In this document: piece by piece, positions 52,739 to 63,102 of the stretch | How the letters are laid out: every line of letters starts with the position of its first letter | Position numbering within the stretch: position 1 is the stretch's first letter | DNA from: Macrosoma leucophasiata | Taxonomy: Eukaryota; Arthropoda; Insecta; Lepidoptera; Hedylidae | Direction of reading: 5' to 3' | Assembly (NCBI GenBank): GCA_036365455.1 | Contig: JAWQUS010000010.1 | Span: 22,492,501 to 22,556,500, forward strand | DNA length: 64,000 nucleotides | Position numbers and translations under genes: made by a program | Notes under the pieces: model-generated | Seen by the model: the letters and a program-made list of their open reading frames with translations, nothing else | Told to the model about the DNA's origin: nothing | Databases searched by the model: none

Positions 52739-52882
52739 CTTCCGCTATTAGGCAGTCAGGTTCTTCTGCCAGTAGGCAGTCAGATTCTTCTGCTAGTAGG
52801 CGGTCAGGTTCTTCCCCTAGCATGCGGTCAGATTCTTCCGCTAGTAGGCGGTCAGGTTTTTCTGCTAGTAGGCGGTCAGGTC
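52739..52882 (-). repeat. 24-bp minisatellite in the RTE leader
   Basis: Six adjacent 24-base units, consensus CTTCTGCTAGTAGGCGGTCA plus GGTT, differing at 1-6 bases each. The single-copy counterpart in copy A is TTCTTGCGCTAGTGGGCGAT at ~57250. Confidence 0.85.
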
Positions 52883-53067
52883 GTTACGAAACGACGCGTC
52901 GACTTCAACACATATCTATGATTAAATAAGGACGTGAAATTAAATTGCTATGTATATGACTGTAGATAACTTTTGATAGGACACTAATTGATAATCAACA
53001 ACAGATGGTCAATAGCCAATTGACGCCTCGGAATTTCATCATGCATGATTAAAATGGACATTAATAG

Positions 53068-53365
53068 ATACGCCTCAGTAGCGTAGTGGTAGCAGGCCAC
53101 TACTATTACGCTGGAGGTCCTAGGTTCGATTCCCGGGTCGGGGACTATCAGAGATAACGGTTTAAAATCCTTTATCTCTGCTTCTATTGGGATTTTTCAA
53201 TTTTCTGGAAGTTTCCCAGTATCCCGGAGTTTGGTAATGTGCCCGGAGATGGCAACATGTTCTCCACCTGTTACATGGGCCAAAACGTAACCGGCGAGTC
53301 GTGGGTGTTTGCATGTATGATTGAATGCATGCATTTACCTCTGCCGTCGTAAAGTTACGAATAAT
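53068..53365 (+). repeat. tRNA-headed SINE, type 3
   Basis: The head has A box TAGCGTAGTGG and B box GGTTCGATTCC. The body contains TGGGATTTTTCAATTTTCTG and AACGTAACCGGCGAGTCGTG. The 3' end is shortened: CTCTGCC joins GTCGTAAAGTTACGA. Confidence 0.82.
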
Positions 53366-53745
53366 AGAATCAAGAAAAGACATCATGACAATAATAAAGT
53401 ACTCCGAAACACTGTCAAAAGACAGTCTCCTCAAATAACCCTCGTTAAAAGAAAACGCCGTAAAAAAGTTACTGTATACGCAGTTGTCATACTAGTCAAG
53501 CACACTTTGATTTGTTCGCGAAAGATTGAGTTCTCGCACCAGACGGATGTCCCTAAACTCAACAAAAGAAGCATAAATTACCCACTAAGTTTTACCCCAA
53601 ACTTCTTTACGACGAAATATTGCTGCGAACAAAACTGGAGCAGAACAAATAAGGGTCTATAAATATTATAATACAGTTCAAGTGTGTTTTAGATTGGATT
53701 ACGATATATCTATATCTATACATCTAAACAAATCTATATACTCTA
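53366..53745. other. Unassigned
   Basis: A basic frame continues to 53662 from the SINE end without a known motif. TATCTA repeats lie at 53700-53745. Confidence 0.3.
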
Positions 53746-53773
53746 TCTATACTAATAAATGAAATTGTAGTGT

Positions 53774-53889
53774 ATGTATATATCTTCACGCCAGGTCCCT
53801 AACGGGGTAGGTAGAGAGTGTGGCGCGCCAGATTTCCCGGTTCTGTCACACCTCCCGTGCCTCATCTAGGTACCTTCATGATTCTCTTC
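53774..53889 (-). mobile_element. RT C-terminal fragment with 12 bp target duplication
   Basis: AAATTGTAGTGT at 53762-53773 and 53890-53901 brackets it. Contents match 21690-21790 (CAGGTCCCTAACGGGGTAGG, CTCCCGTGCCTCATCTA). A ~115-base, heavily truncated LINE insertion. Confidence 0.85.
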
Positions 53890-54101
53890 AAATTGTAGTG
53901 TCTGTTTGTAATATAAAAATTACCGCTTTTTACTAAATACGTATGTATGCGCTCTGTATACGTATGTTGTTTTTGTATACACGGTACATATACAAAAACA
54001 ACTTTTTTTTACAATTTTCGTCTGTCTGTCTGTTTGTTTGTCCCTACTAATCTCGGGAACATCTGGACCGATTTTGACGGGACTTTCACTGGCGGATAAC
54101 T

Positions 54102-57100
54102 TCATCATCATCATTTCAGCCAAAATACGTCCACTGCTGAACAAAGGCCTCCCCCAAAGAATGCCACAACGAACGGTCCTGGGCCGCCCTCATCCAGCGA
54201 TTGCCCGCGACCTTCACCAGGTCGTCGGTCCATCTTGTGGGAGGCCTGCCTACGCTTCGTTTTTCGGCACGCGGTCGCCACTCGAGAACTGCTCTGCCCC
54301 AACGACCGTCAGTTCGTCGAGCTATGTGCCCCGCCCACTGCCACTTGAGTCTCGCTATTCGGTGAGCTATGTCGGTAACTTTGGTTCTCATGCGGATCTC
54401 CTCATTTCTGATTCGGTCTCGCAGAGAAACTCCAAGCATAGCTCTCTCCATTGCTCTCTGAGTGACCTTGAGCCTTCTTATGAGGCCCATAGTGAGCGAC
54501 CACGTTTCTGTCCGATAAGTCATCACTGGCAACACACACTGATCAAAGACCTTTTTCTTGAGACACTGCGGTAAGTCGGACGAGAAGATGAACCGTAGCT
54601 TCCCGAACGCTGCCCAACCGAGTTGGATTCGGCGATTGACCTCTTTCTCGAAGTTGGACCGACCTAACTGGACCGTTTGTCCCAGGTATACATAATCGTC
54701 AACAACTTCGAGTGTAGTACCCTCGACCATAACAGGAGTGGGTGTAACATGGACATTTGACATGATCTTCGTCTTGTCCATGTTCATTTTAAGGCCCACT
54801 CGTTGGGAAGCCCTACTGAGTTCATTGAGCATTGTGCTAAGGTCTTCCAGGGTCTCAGCCATGACTACGATATCATCTGCAAATCGGAGGTGAGAGATGT
54901 ACTGGCCGTTAATATTGATGCCGAGTCCTTTCCAGTTCAGAAGCTTGAAGACGTCTTCCAATGCAGCGGTGAACAGTTTCGGAGATATAACATTTCCCTG
55001 TCTCACACCTCGCTGCAGTTGGATAGGTTTCGAGTTCTGATCCTGAAGCCGGACCGACATGGTGGTGTTTTCATACAAGCTCCTCAGCACCTCGATGTAT
55101 CGGTAGTCAACTTGGCACCTCTGGTTTGACTGTAGCACCGTCCAAATATCAACCGAATCGAAGGCTTTCTCATAGTCCACGAACGCTAGACATAGGGGCT
55201 GGTTAAACTCTTCTTTCTTCTGTATAACCTGCCGCTATGGTGCAAAAGCCTTTACGGAAATCGGCTTGTTCGGGAGGCTGAAAGTCGTCGAGTCTGCGAG
55301 ATAGACGGTTCGTAACCACTCTCGAAAACAGCTTATAGACGTGGCTTAGAAGTGCGATGGGCCTATATTTTTTAAGAAGGGTACTGTCGCCTTTCTTATT
55401 GAACAGTACCACCACACTTCTGTGCCTCGCCTGTGGCGTTTTGCCCTCGGATATGACGGAATTGAACATCAACTGAAGAGCTTCTAATACTGGCCTTCCG
55501 CCCGCTTTCAGGAGTTCAGCAGTGATTCCGTCATCACCCGGCGCCCTGTTATTTTTGAGCTGTTTGAGAGCCGTACTAATCTCGTCTAGACTGACGTCCG
55601 GGATATCTTCGGTGTAGTGTCGGGTCAGTCCGGCTCTAGAATCTGCTGCCGGACTGTTAACAGGTCGTCGTGCTGTCGTGTATAACTGTCCGTAAAACCG
55701 TTCGATCTCCTCTGCAAGCTCAGGTTTCGACGATACGATTCTGTCGTCCTCTGTCTTCAGCTTAGTGAGACGGCTTTGCCCTAAGGATAGATCTTTGGCG
55801 AACACTTTAGAGCCCTGGTACCGCTCTATGGCTGCTTGAATACTATCAGTATTATAGTGCCGAAGGTCGCGAGTCAATGACTTGGAGATCTGTCTGTTGA
55901 GCCGTCTGTACACTAAAGCATCTTCAGAGGACTTCAGAACCATACCTCGCCTCTCTTCCATGAGTTTGAGAGTTGGGCTGGAGATCTTTTTGATCTTGTT
56001 CAAAGGGCGGGTCTTGAAAAACTTAGACCCCACCGTCCGGACAATTCCCACGAACCTGTTATTAATATCGTCCACATCTACGCACTCACTCAGGCATTCA
56101 AAGCGATTTTGTAGCTCGAGTTGAAAGCTCTCGGGGTTTTGGATTTGGGCAGGTGCTGGGCGGAGCGTAGACTTCATTAGTCGGGATCTTTCGATCTTGA
56201 CATTTATGGTTGGAGGCACACTGAATGTGTGCCTCAAACCATTCGGTGATCGCTGCCGGTTTTTACCGAATTGATCACAGAGACATCACTGAATATATGC
56301 CGCCTTGTGGACATAATGAAGTCTATCTCATTTTTGGTCGCACCGTCAGGACTGATCCAGGTCCACTTCCGGCAAGCCCGCTTCTTGAAGAAAGAGTTCA
56401 TCATATAGAGGCTTTCTTTCTCCATGAAGTCAGCCAGTGTCTGGCCCCTGGTGTTTCGTCACCCATATCCAAATTGCCCCACTTTCAGTTCGTGGTCGCC
56501 TCGAACGCCCAATTTCGCGTTGAAATCCCCCATGACAACTTTGTAGTGGGTTTTAGAACTATGTATGGCTCGGGAAATATCCTCATACATAGTTTCTACC
56601 TCATCATCGGAGTGTGCAGAGGTCGGGGCGTAGACCTGTATGACTTTCAACGAATACCGCTTGGTTATTCTGAGTATAAGGTACGCCACTCTCGACGTCA
56701 CACTCTCGATTTTGACAACATTGTTCACGAGGGATTTGTGGACGATGAACCCGACACCACCCTGGGACAGTTGTTCGCCCTCCCAGAAATAAAGCAGGTT
56801 ACCAGACTCGAGGGTTATCGAGTCCTCCCCCTGTCTTCGGACCTCAGATAACCCTATAATGTGCCATCGTAACCCGCTCAATTCTTCCTCTAGTTCCACC
56901 ACCTTCTCGTCGGTCCGCAGTGTCCGAATGTTGTATGTTGCCAGGGCCAATTGTCGTTGTTTGTGGTACCCTGGCATCTGCCGGTGTTTCTTCGCACCCC
57001 CTGCCCCGCCGTTACCATGACCGGTACCACTATGGTCAGGAATAGCGGAGCCGCCGGGGACTAGGGGCCGTTTTTTCTGGTTGTGTCTCATTTGGAGGGA

Positions 57101-57290
57101 AAATGCCATAATCGCCACGCTTGGCATGCGGGTTGGCGATCACAGTGGCGGTAATTTTACGCGGGACGCTGCTGCCTATCCTACGTACTTGTACCGCCTT
57201 GGTTTGACCGCCATTGTTCGGTGGACTGACTGCACTACCAGAAGGGAATTCTTGCGCTAGTGGGCGATGGGGTCGTCACATCCCGACGCC
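54102..57290 (-). mobile_element. RTE retrotransposon copy A, near full length
   Basis: On the minus strand: a ~160-base leader (57290-57128), an endonuclease-reverse transcriptase frame, and a short tail ending CAGCAGTGGACGTATTTTGG, CTGAA, then ATG repeats (complement TCATCATCATCAT at 54102). A very short 3' end with a trinucleotide tail is typical of RTE. The whole is inserted in a Helitron. Frameshifts disable it. Confidence 0.85.
54116..57127 (-). pseudogene. RTE endonuclease-reverse transcriptase pseudogene, copy A
   Basis: Endonuclease first: ALATYNIRTLRTDEKVVELE, IIGLSEVRRQGED, VIQVYAPTSAHSDDEVE, VVMGDFNAKLG; after a frame change near 56450, KWTWISPDGATKNEIDFI and GSDHRMV. Then the polymerase: NNRAPGDDGITAELLKAGG, KKYRPIALLSHVYKLFSRVV. 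A deletion of ~16 bases at 55235 (compare 52530) shifts frame. It resumes DYEKAFDSVDIW, GVRQGNVISPKLF, LRFADDIVVMAETLEDL with an intact FADD box. The end is GRPPTRWTDDLVKVAGNRW to VQQWTYFG. At least three frame breaks; otherwise the domain set is complete. Confidence 0.9.
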
Positions 57291-57362
57291 AACAATAGCT
57301 AGATAATAATCTAATATAAAAGAAAGCTTATGTAATAAAGTGTAACTTAGGCTACATTTATA

Positions 57363-57442
57363 CTAGCTGCGCCCACGACTTCGTCCGGGTAGATACTGAG
57401 CAATCATAAATTACACGTGGACGAACTCGCGGGCACAGCTAG
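57363..57442. mobile_element. Two Helitron 3' ends back to back
   Basis: CTAGCTGCGCCCACGACTTC at the left is the complement of a Helitron end, and GACGAACTCGCGGGCACAGCTAG|T at the right is a sense end. Only ~35 bases separate the two hairpin regions, making an 80-base near-palindrome. Confidence 0.65.
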
Positions 57443-57508
57443 TAAATAATAAAAGAATATCAATTTGATGGGAAAACAAGTGATAAAAACTAGTTTTATT
57501 TACGTACA

Positions 57509-57605
57509 CCGGTGGTAGAGTTCCAGTGTCGGAGATTGAGGGTACAAGTGTGAACCACATCTCCATGAAACCAAAGATTTCAATGTGGATACGTTGTCAC
57601 ATCTT
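57509..57605 (+). repeat. Family A 5' fragment, third-subfamily variant
   Basis: CCGGTGGTAGAGTTCCAGTG, then an unusual body with ATGAAACCAAAGATTTCAAT and ATACGTTGTCAC, like the variant at 9400-9450. Confidence 0.5.
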
Positions 57606-57669
57606 GTACTTAGATATTCTAGAGAAAACACTATAATCTTTTCTATTTGAAGACATAAAAATTGAAAAA

Positions 57670-57985
57670 CAAAACATAATAATGACAACCCATTTTACGT
57701 CCCACTGCTGAGCACGAGTCTCTCCCCTTTTTGGGGGAGGCCTGGAGCTTACTCCACCATGCTGCTCCAATGAGATAAGGGTTAGTGGCCAACCCGTTGT
57801 CGGATGTTTTTAAACCGCCTATAAGGCTCCGACAAGGCTTAACGACTGCTATCTATCGATAGCAACCGGGACCGCCGGCTTAGCGTGCCCTCCGAAGCAT
57901 AGCAACGCGCATTTATAATTTGTTACTAGCCTTCACCCATGACACACCCGACCGCGCCCGTGTCGCTTAACCACAATGTAAATAT
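57670..57985 (-). repeat. 5S-headed SINE, older copy
   Basis: Antisense. It has the tail complement TTACGTCCCACTGCTGAGCA, body, and a head reading TGGTTAAGCGACACGGGCGC, GGTCGGGTGTGTCATGGGTGAA, i.e. diverged 5S box A and box C. The 5' flank beyond the head does not match the 62723 copy. Confidence 0.75.
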
Positions 57986-58110
57986 AGAACAGGGAGGAAA
58001 CTACGTACAAAGCGTTCAAAACGGCACACGCACACAAACATGCGCATCTACGAGGCCTCTAAGCGGTTCTCGCAGTGCTACAGTAGCGAGTGTCGCGTCG
58101 AGACGAGCGG

Positions 58111-58262
58111 TCACGCTGTGATTCTTTTCTTTGTTTTTGTTTTCACGAGTGTTTTAAAGATGCCATGAGCGTATTGCGTGATATACGACTGTTTAAACTC
58201 TGCATCATCAACACCGGAGCTATCGTTTTTTAAACTTCCTGGTGATTTTGAAAGGCAAGAAT
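58111..58262 (-). CDS. Possible short coding segment, unidentified
   Basis: On the minus strand, after TTTCAAAATCACCAG, the frame reads SLKNDSSGVDDAEFKQSYIT, QYAHGIFKTLVKTKTKKRIT, A, stop. Composition is protein-like and a pyrimidine-rich AG precedes it, so it could be a 3' exon or a retroelement scrap. The adjacent 57990-58130 is GC-rich for the window. No family is recognised. Confidence 0.25.
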
Positions 58263-58289
58263 GATGTATTGTTATAAAAAATAAAATAA

Positions 58290-58495
58290 AATAAAATACG
58301 CTTACACTCACAGCCCCACAGTAGGTATAAACCTGTGTCGTGGGTGCTGTTGTACACATACAACACATACACAAACACCCAGACCCGAAACAAATATCTG
58401 TAGGCCATACAAATATTAGTTCCTGTGCGGAAATCGAACCCGCGACCCTTCGAATCAAACGGTGGTTTCGCACCGCTGGACTAACCGGGTCGTGT
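58290..58495 (-). repeat. tRNA-headed SINE, type 2
   Basis: AATAAAATACGCTTACACTC, AACCTGTGTCGTGGGTGCTG, head with GGAAATCGAACCC and CGCTGGACTAACCGGGTCG. The TAAAA-repeat tail (AAATAAAATAAAATAAAATA) is well kept. Confidence 0.85.
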
Positions 58496-58499
58496 AGGC

Positions 58500-60234
58500 C
58501 GTTTTGAGTCATTTCACTATTCGCAACATTTTGAATCGTTATATCTTAACAACTTTTAAGTACTTATTGACTATATATTTCAAAGACAAATAGTTATTTA
58601 TCCAATACTATTACAGGGTAACCAATAAATAAAATAGTCAACATCCCAATACGATTGACTAAACGTCAGAAAATACTAAAATAATAACACCATTATTAAA
58701 AAAAAATTGTGACATCCCTGTTGCTTCAACGGAGTGTAAGTAAATATTTTATAAAATGGGCTTAGTTTCCATACTGTTGCTTAACCGAGTAGATCGCTTC
58801 TGATCTACAGAAGGCGCTAGGCCAAACGCTCTTCTAAAAAAATTTAAAACTGAAACTAGAAAAAACACTAAAAAGCGAAAAATAAAGTCAATTAGATAAT
58901 TTCATTTTAAGGGGGAAAAAAAACACGTAACGAATTAATTATAATTAGACTTTAATATGGGCTACGTACCTACCTACCTACTCATAGGTTTAAAGTCATA
59001 AAAAAAAGATTCCGACGAATAGATATCCTTCTCCTTATTTCAAAATAGGTTAAAAACGATGAATGTATAAAAATATACAATTACAATTTCAATATACTCA
59101 CATCCGTGTAAAAACATTCGATTACTTCGTCTGTTCATTAATTTTAATCTTCCCAATTAAACCTTCCATCCGGTTACAATATGAAACCCGTACAACGCCG
59201 CCGAATAAATCATAAATTATGAAACCATGTACACCACACCTGTGTATGATAAGCTTCTAACTTTATAGTCTATAAAATGGGACCAGAAATAACATTACAC
59301 TTATCTAAATAAAGCACATTACAGTTGTTTACAACCTCAACGAATAGTTTTTATAACTTGTAGACCTAGAGAACGTTCCGCTAGAAGCACGTTACAATAT
59401 CAAAGCTGAGGAAAATAGTTATGTAGCTGGTAAGATCGCATGTGTATTGAAATAGTAACTGTAGCGGAGCGAACAGCTAATACATGTTTCTTTTGTTGTG
59501 ATCTGCGGAATAATATGAAACAATTGACATAGCACATGTCTGATGACGTAGACGATTGGCAGCATTCGAACATTATTCGAAGAATAAAAACATTGCTGTT
59601 TAACGTGCTAATGATGTCAACCTTCTAGGTAACATATCACAGTAAAACAGCGTTGCGGAATTATTAGATGCATGCTGTTTATTGTAAATTTAAAATTAAG
59701 GACAATTAATATAATTAATTAACATAACTATACTTTGTTTTTATTATTGGCAAAGGAATCAAGCGGTTCACATTGGTAAGTTTAGTGAATATTGCAGCCT
59801 ATAAAAATCAGTAATTTTCTTGGTAATTCTTATTTAGAATTGATAGCATAACATAGGTCTGGCGGCCGTGAGCTTCTAGTCCATCACAAATGAAACAGGG
59901 TTTCTGGTGATGTATCAATATTATTTATGCCCTTCCAACTTTACGATTGGTCTTGTAATGCATTTTAACGACATTTTTTCCTGTAACTCTGCATTGAAAG
60001 GGACCAAATTGAACGCTTCGTTTCGTACGTGGTTTGAAAATTACTATCACATGTGTCAAAGCAAAAAAGGGACGAGGTGTGAATCCATCTAATGGTGAAA
60101 AGGTTATCTTTGTAAAACTGAGAGGTATCCACATATCCACTTATTTTAAATAAGTTATTTAGTTAGAGGAATGGCAGTCTATCACATATGTTTTTAAGGG
60201 CGGTAACATTATTGGATTTTATTTTATTTGATAA
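58500..60234. other. Unassigned; presumed Unc5 intron or upstream DNA
   Basis: AT-rich, no WSxW thrombospondin or Ig-type exon seen on the minus strand. A faint family A 3' remnant lies at 59765-59812 (GCGGTTCACATTGGTAAGTT). Confidence 0.4.
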
Positions 60235-60383
60235 TGTGCCCGGAGATGTCAACAGGCTCGCCACGTGTTTGTTACATGGGTCAAAACGTAACCGGCGAAT
60301 CGTGGGTGTTTGCATGTATGCTTGAATGCATGCATTTACCTCTGCCTAACCATTCGGGGATTATAGGGGTGAAGTTACGTTTA
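60235..60383 (+). repeat. tRNA-SINE type 3, 3' half
   Basis: GTGCCCGGAGATGTCAACAG, AACGTAACCGGCGAATCGTG, ending GGGGTGAAGTTACGTTT. Confidence 0.8.
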
Positions 60384-60438
60384 TGTATTTAATTTTTATA
60401 GATTTTTTGAGTTTTGTAAGGTAAAAAATGACGATAAT

Positions 60439-60676
60439 ACCGTTGGTAGAGCTCCAGTGACGGAGATCACGGGCGTAGGCACCATCGCATTATCTCATCT
60501 ACATGCCGCTAAATAGTAGTGTTCACCACTATCGTGTAGCGATCAGTTGGTAATGTACAGTCCTGTATTTTTTGGCACAAAGCCATAATATGCCTCAGAA
60601 ATCCCTAGTTTCACGCAGATGTTTATAGCATGTATGTATGTAGTATGCACGTTTTTCACTTAATGAAATAAAAAAA
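60439..60676 (+). repeat. Family A retroposon, internally shortened
   Basis: ACCGTTGGTAGAGCTCCAGT to CTTAATGAAATAAAAAAA; the 3' half is diverged. Confidence 0.75.
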
Positions 60677-60723
60677 GGAAAGGTAAAAATTGATAGACTT
60701 CAAATTTCTAACCTGATTACCAA

Positions 60724-60924
60724 CGTGGTAGTGTTCAGCACTATCATGTTCCAGTCAGGTGGTAATGTACGACCCTGTAATTTCCGGCACAGAGGCATAA
60801 CACCTTAGGCCTCAGGAGTGGTAACGTATCTGTATTTTGACCGTGGTCTTTGTATGGTTGTCTATAGGCTGCAATCATCACTTAACATCAATGTGAACTG
60901 CATGCTTGTTTTGCATAAAAAAAA
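60724..60924 (+). repeat. Family A retroposon, 5' truncated
   Basis: CGTGGTAGTGTTCAGCACTA to GCTTGTTTTGCAT plus poly(A). Confidence 0.8.
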
Positions 60925-61386
60925 CGTAAAGAGCTTGCGACTCTCTTTTTAAAAAACGGTATAACTACCTAGTTAAGTTTCACAACTCGGTCAATCGATT
61001 CAAAATAATCTATTATACTTTACCTCTTAATTCTCAAATGGTTTCCCGAAACGATTATCTCTTTAACCAATCAGCGTTCACAATGAAGCCATCGATAGTG
61101 ATAAAGATCTTCGAATGTACGAACGTAATTAAAAACATTGTAAGGTACGGCCCCTGTCCGTTCCGCTTAGTACCGTTGGATTAATGCTTTTGATTTTTAT
61201 TTTATTTATCCGTCGATGTAAATCTGATTTGGGATGATAAAAATAACTCAATTGATATTGTCAAGGGTTTAAATGTTTACAAAATATATTTATTTCCATT
61301 CACATTTTGGTTAGGGTAACTACCAAAAAATAAACGGTAACCAAATTTCAGTTAATAATGTATTTTCGACGTCGTAACAGAAACAA
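60925..61386. other. Unassigned AT-rich DNA
   Basis: Nothing recognised. Confidence 0.35.
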
Positions 61387-61398
61387 AAAGATTTTATG

Positions 61399-61600
61399 AA
61401 ATAAAACTAGTTTTTCGGATTTATCTCGCGTATATTAAACTAAAATGATTATTTTAAATCGAACCCGACGTTTCGGTCGCTTTTCAGCTTTCAGCGGCTT
61501 CGATTTTAAATAATCATTTTTGTTTAATATACGCGAGATAAATCCGAAAACTAGTTTTATTTCAATGAGTGCAGCTCGCGAAAACCTAAGAACATACTAC
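61399..61600. mobile_element. Palindromic Penelope-like insertion without coding sequence
   Basis: AAAGATTTTATG at 61387-61398 and 61601-61612 is a 12 bp target duplication. The left arm is the Penelope-like 3' end in antisense (AAATAAAACTAGTTTTTCGG, CCCGACGTTTCGGTCGCTTT). The right arm is the same end in sense (ATATACGCGAGATAAATCCG, AAAACTAGTTTTATTT) followed by AGCTCGCGAAAACCTAAGAA. Arms of ~70 bases, ~22 bases apart at the centre. Confidence 0.85.
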
Positions 61601-61612
61601 AAAGATTTTATG

Positions 61613-62711
61613 TTGAAGCAAGTAACACATCTACATTGGGACCTGCACTTGCGATTAGACTTATATGCGACATATTTTTAGACAAGAGTATTCAACCATA
61701 ATGTATATCAATGTCGACCGTTTCCACAAAGACAAATTATAAAGCACTATAATTATATCTTTTCCTGTGTACGCCTGTGTTTCCTTGAGAGGTTAGGCTG
61801 AGATGAACGCATACGTACATGAACGATTCACAAGTAACTTTCATGAGTCCTATTCTTAATTCTTTTCATTAAGCTTTAATATGTACAGTAACTGTCAACA
61901 AGCGTAACATTATTAATATTAAAATATTTAAAAGCAGGATATATACTAAGCGCAAGTGGAACGAACCATTTGAACATTGGCACCATCTGGGACAATTTAG
62001 CACCTGGTCGGACGTTGTAAGCGAAATTTGCAGTTAATTAATTTTTGTTTATATCTCAAAAACGGACGTCGAACATTTATGTATGCGTTAAAAGACCGAA
62101 AAATTTTAATGCTCGTAAAGAAGCGGATTATTTAAAGGTAATGGAGATTTTATCCTTATTCAGGATGGAAGTGTCACTTCGCACATTAATTAAATAAAGT
62201 CATAACTGAAATTCGGCTTTTTAAGTATGATTGTTACTTATTACCAACAGATAGCTCGTATCTTAAGGCTATTTGGTTTGAAATATATAGGTAAATAGGC
62301 ACCTGGATGCTTTTAATGAGGTCTAAAGATTGGATCCGGACTCTTAGACATTTTCCAACGAGAATACTGTAAGTCTGGATACGACAAATATGAAAATGAA
62401 AACTATTGATAACGATTGAATCTATTAAATTTGAAAGATGTTTAATAAACCTCTCAGTTTTTAAGTAAACAATTGGCACATATTAAAAAAAGAAAGAAAC
62501 GAAGAACTATGCTAGTATTCATAAATGGATGATAAGTTTATGTCTACCGTTTCTTTAAATATACATTAACAACACATTTCAATATGTATTCAATATTTTT
62601 CACAAACCGAATTATATGTCGTTTGTAGCGTCAGTAAAAAAGTTATGAAAGCCATCCTAGAATAATCCTGTAACAATTTCGATTGGACCGTAAAACCGTA
62701 ATTGAACAACT
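61613..62711. other. Unassigned AT-rich DNA
   Basis: Nothing recognised; an 81-codon frame at 62234-62479 (minus) has no motif. Confidence 0.35.
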
Positions 62712-62722
62712 CACACGCGTCC

Positions 62723-63091
62723 TCGAAGCGCGCATGGCCCCGCGGCTGGTGTAGATCGGAAGCGATCTGCTCAGTTAAGCACTACGGGCGCGGTCGGGTA
62801 GTGTGATGGGTGACCGCTAGTGGCAAATTAAATGCGCGTTTCCGTGCTTCGGAGGGCACGTTAAGCCGTTGGTCCCGGTTGCTATCGATAGATAGCAGTC
62901 GTTAAACCTTGTCGGAGGCCTTATGGGTGGTTTGAAAACATCCGACAGCGGGTTGGCCACTAACCCACCCAACTCCACCAATCCGCATTGGAGCAGCGTG
63001 GTGGAGTAAGCTCCAGGCCTCCCCCTAAAAAGGGGAGAGACTCGTGCCCAGCAGTGGGACGTATAATGGGTTGCCATTATTATTATTATTA
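62723..63091 (+). repeat. 5S rRNA-headed SINE, full length, with target duplication
   Basis: ACACGCGTCCT at 62712-62722 and ACACGCGTTCT at 63092-63102 bracket it. The head reads AGTTAAGCACTACGGGCGCG, GTCGGGTAGTGTGATGGGTG, ACCGC, matching the internal promoter of 5S rRNA (box A GTTAAGCA..CGGGC, box C GATGGGTGACCGC). The body has GTTGCTATCGATAGATAGCA and GGCCACTAACCCACCCAACT. The tail CAGCAGTGGGACGTATAATG resembles the RTE tail CAGCAGTGGACGTATTTTGG, then ATTATT repeats. Confidence 0.88.
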
Positions 63092-63102
63092 TACACGCGT
63101 TC

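Larger units (their letters stand above)
51597..52921 (-). mobile_element. RTE retrotransposon copy B, internally deleted
   Basis: On the minus strand: a leader with a 24-base tandem array (52739-52882), a junction near 52655 where leader joins mid-polymerase, the polymerase remnant, then a break near 51690 into leader/tail sequence (GATTAGGGGAGAATATGCTA). The endonuclease and the C-terminus are missing. Confidence 0.75.
53746..57355 (+). mobile_element. Helitron broken by two LINE insertions
   Basis: Starts A|TCTATACTAATAAATG at 53746, continues to ACGGGACTTTCACTGGCGGA (54076-54097), and resumes at ~57305 with TTATGTAATAAAGTGTAACT, TAGGCTACATT. I recall these as consecutive in moth/butterfly Helitrons. 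The RT fragment at 53774 and the RTE at 54102-57290 fill the gaps. No CTAG end is certain. Confidence 0.6.

Noticed and set aside
52739..52882. CRISPR-like array
   Set aside because: The 24-base units are contiguous with no unique spacers, in a eukaryotic retrotransposon leader.
54038..54574. 178-codon plus-strand frame, and a 208-codon frame at 56225-56851
   Set aside because: Both are antisense shadows of the RTE coding sequence on the minus strand; they have no motif of their own.
61440..61500. Working hammerhead ribozyme
   Set aside because: Only the GAAACGTC half is intact; CTGAAAA replaces CTGATGA and no proper stem II is visible. Kept only as a resemblance.
62745..62825. A 5S rRNA gene
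   Set aside because: Only the internal promoter part resembles 5S; the 5' and 3' stem sequences are missing and the unit is a dispersed retroposon with a target duplication.
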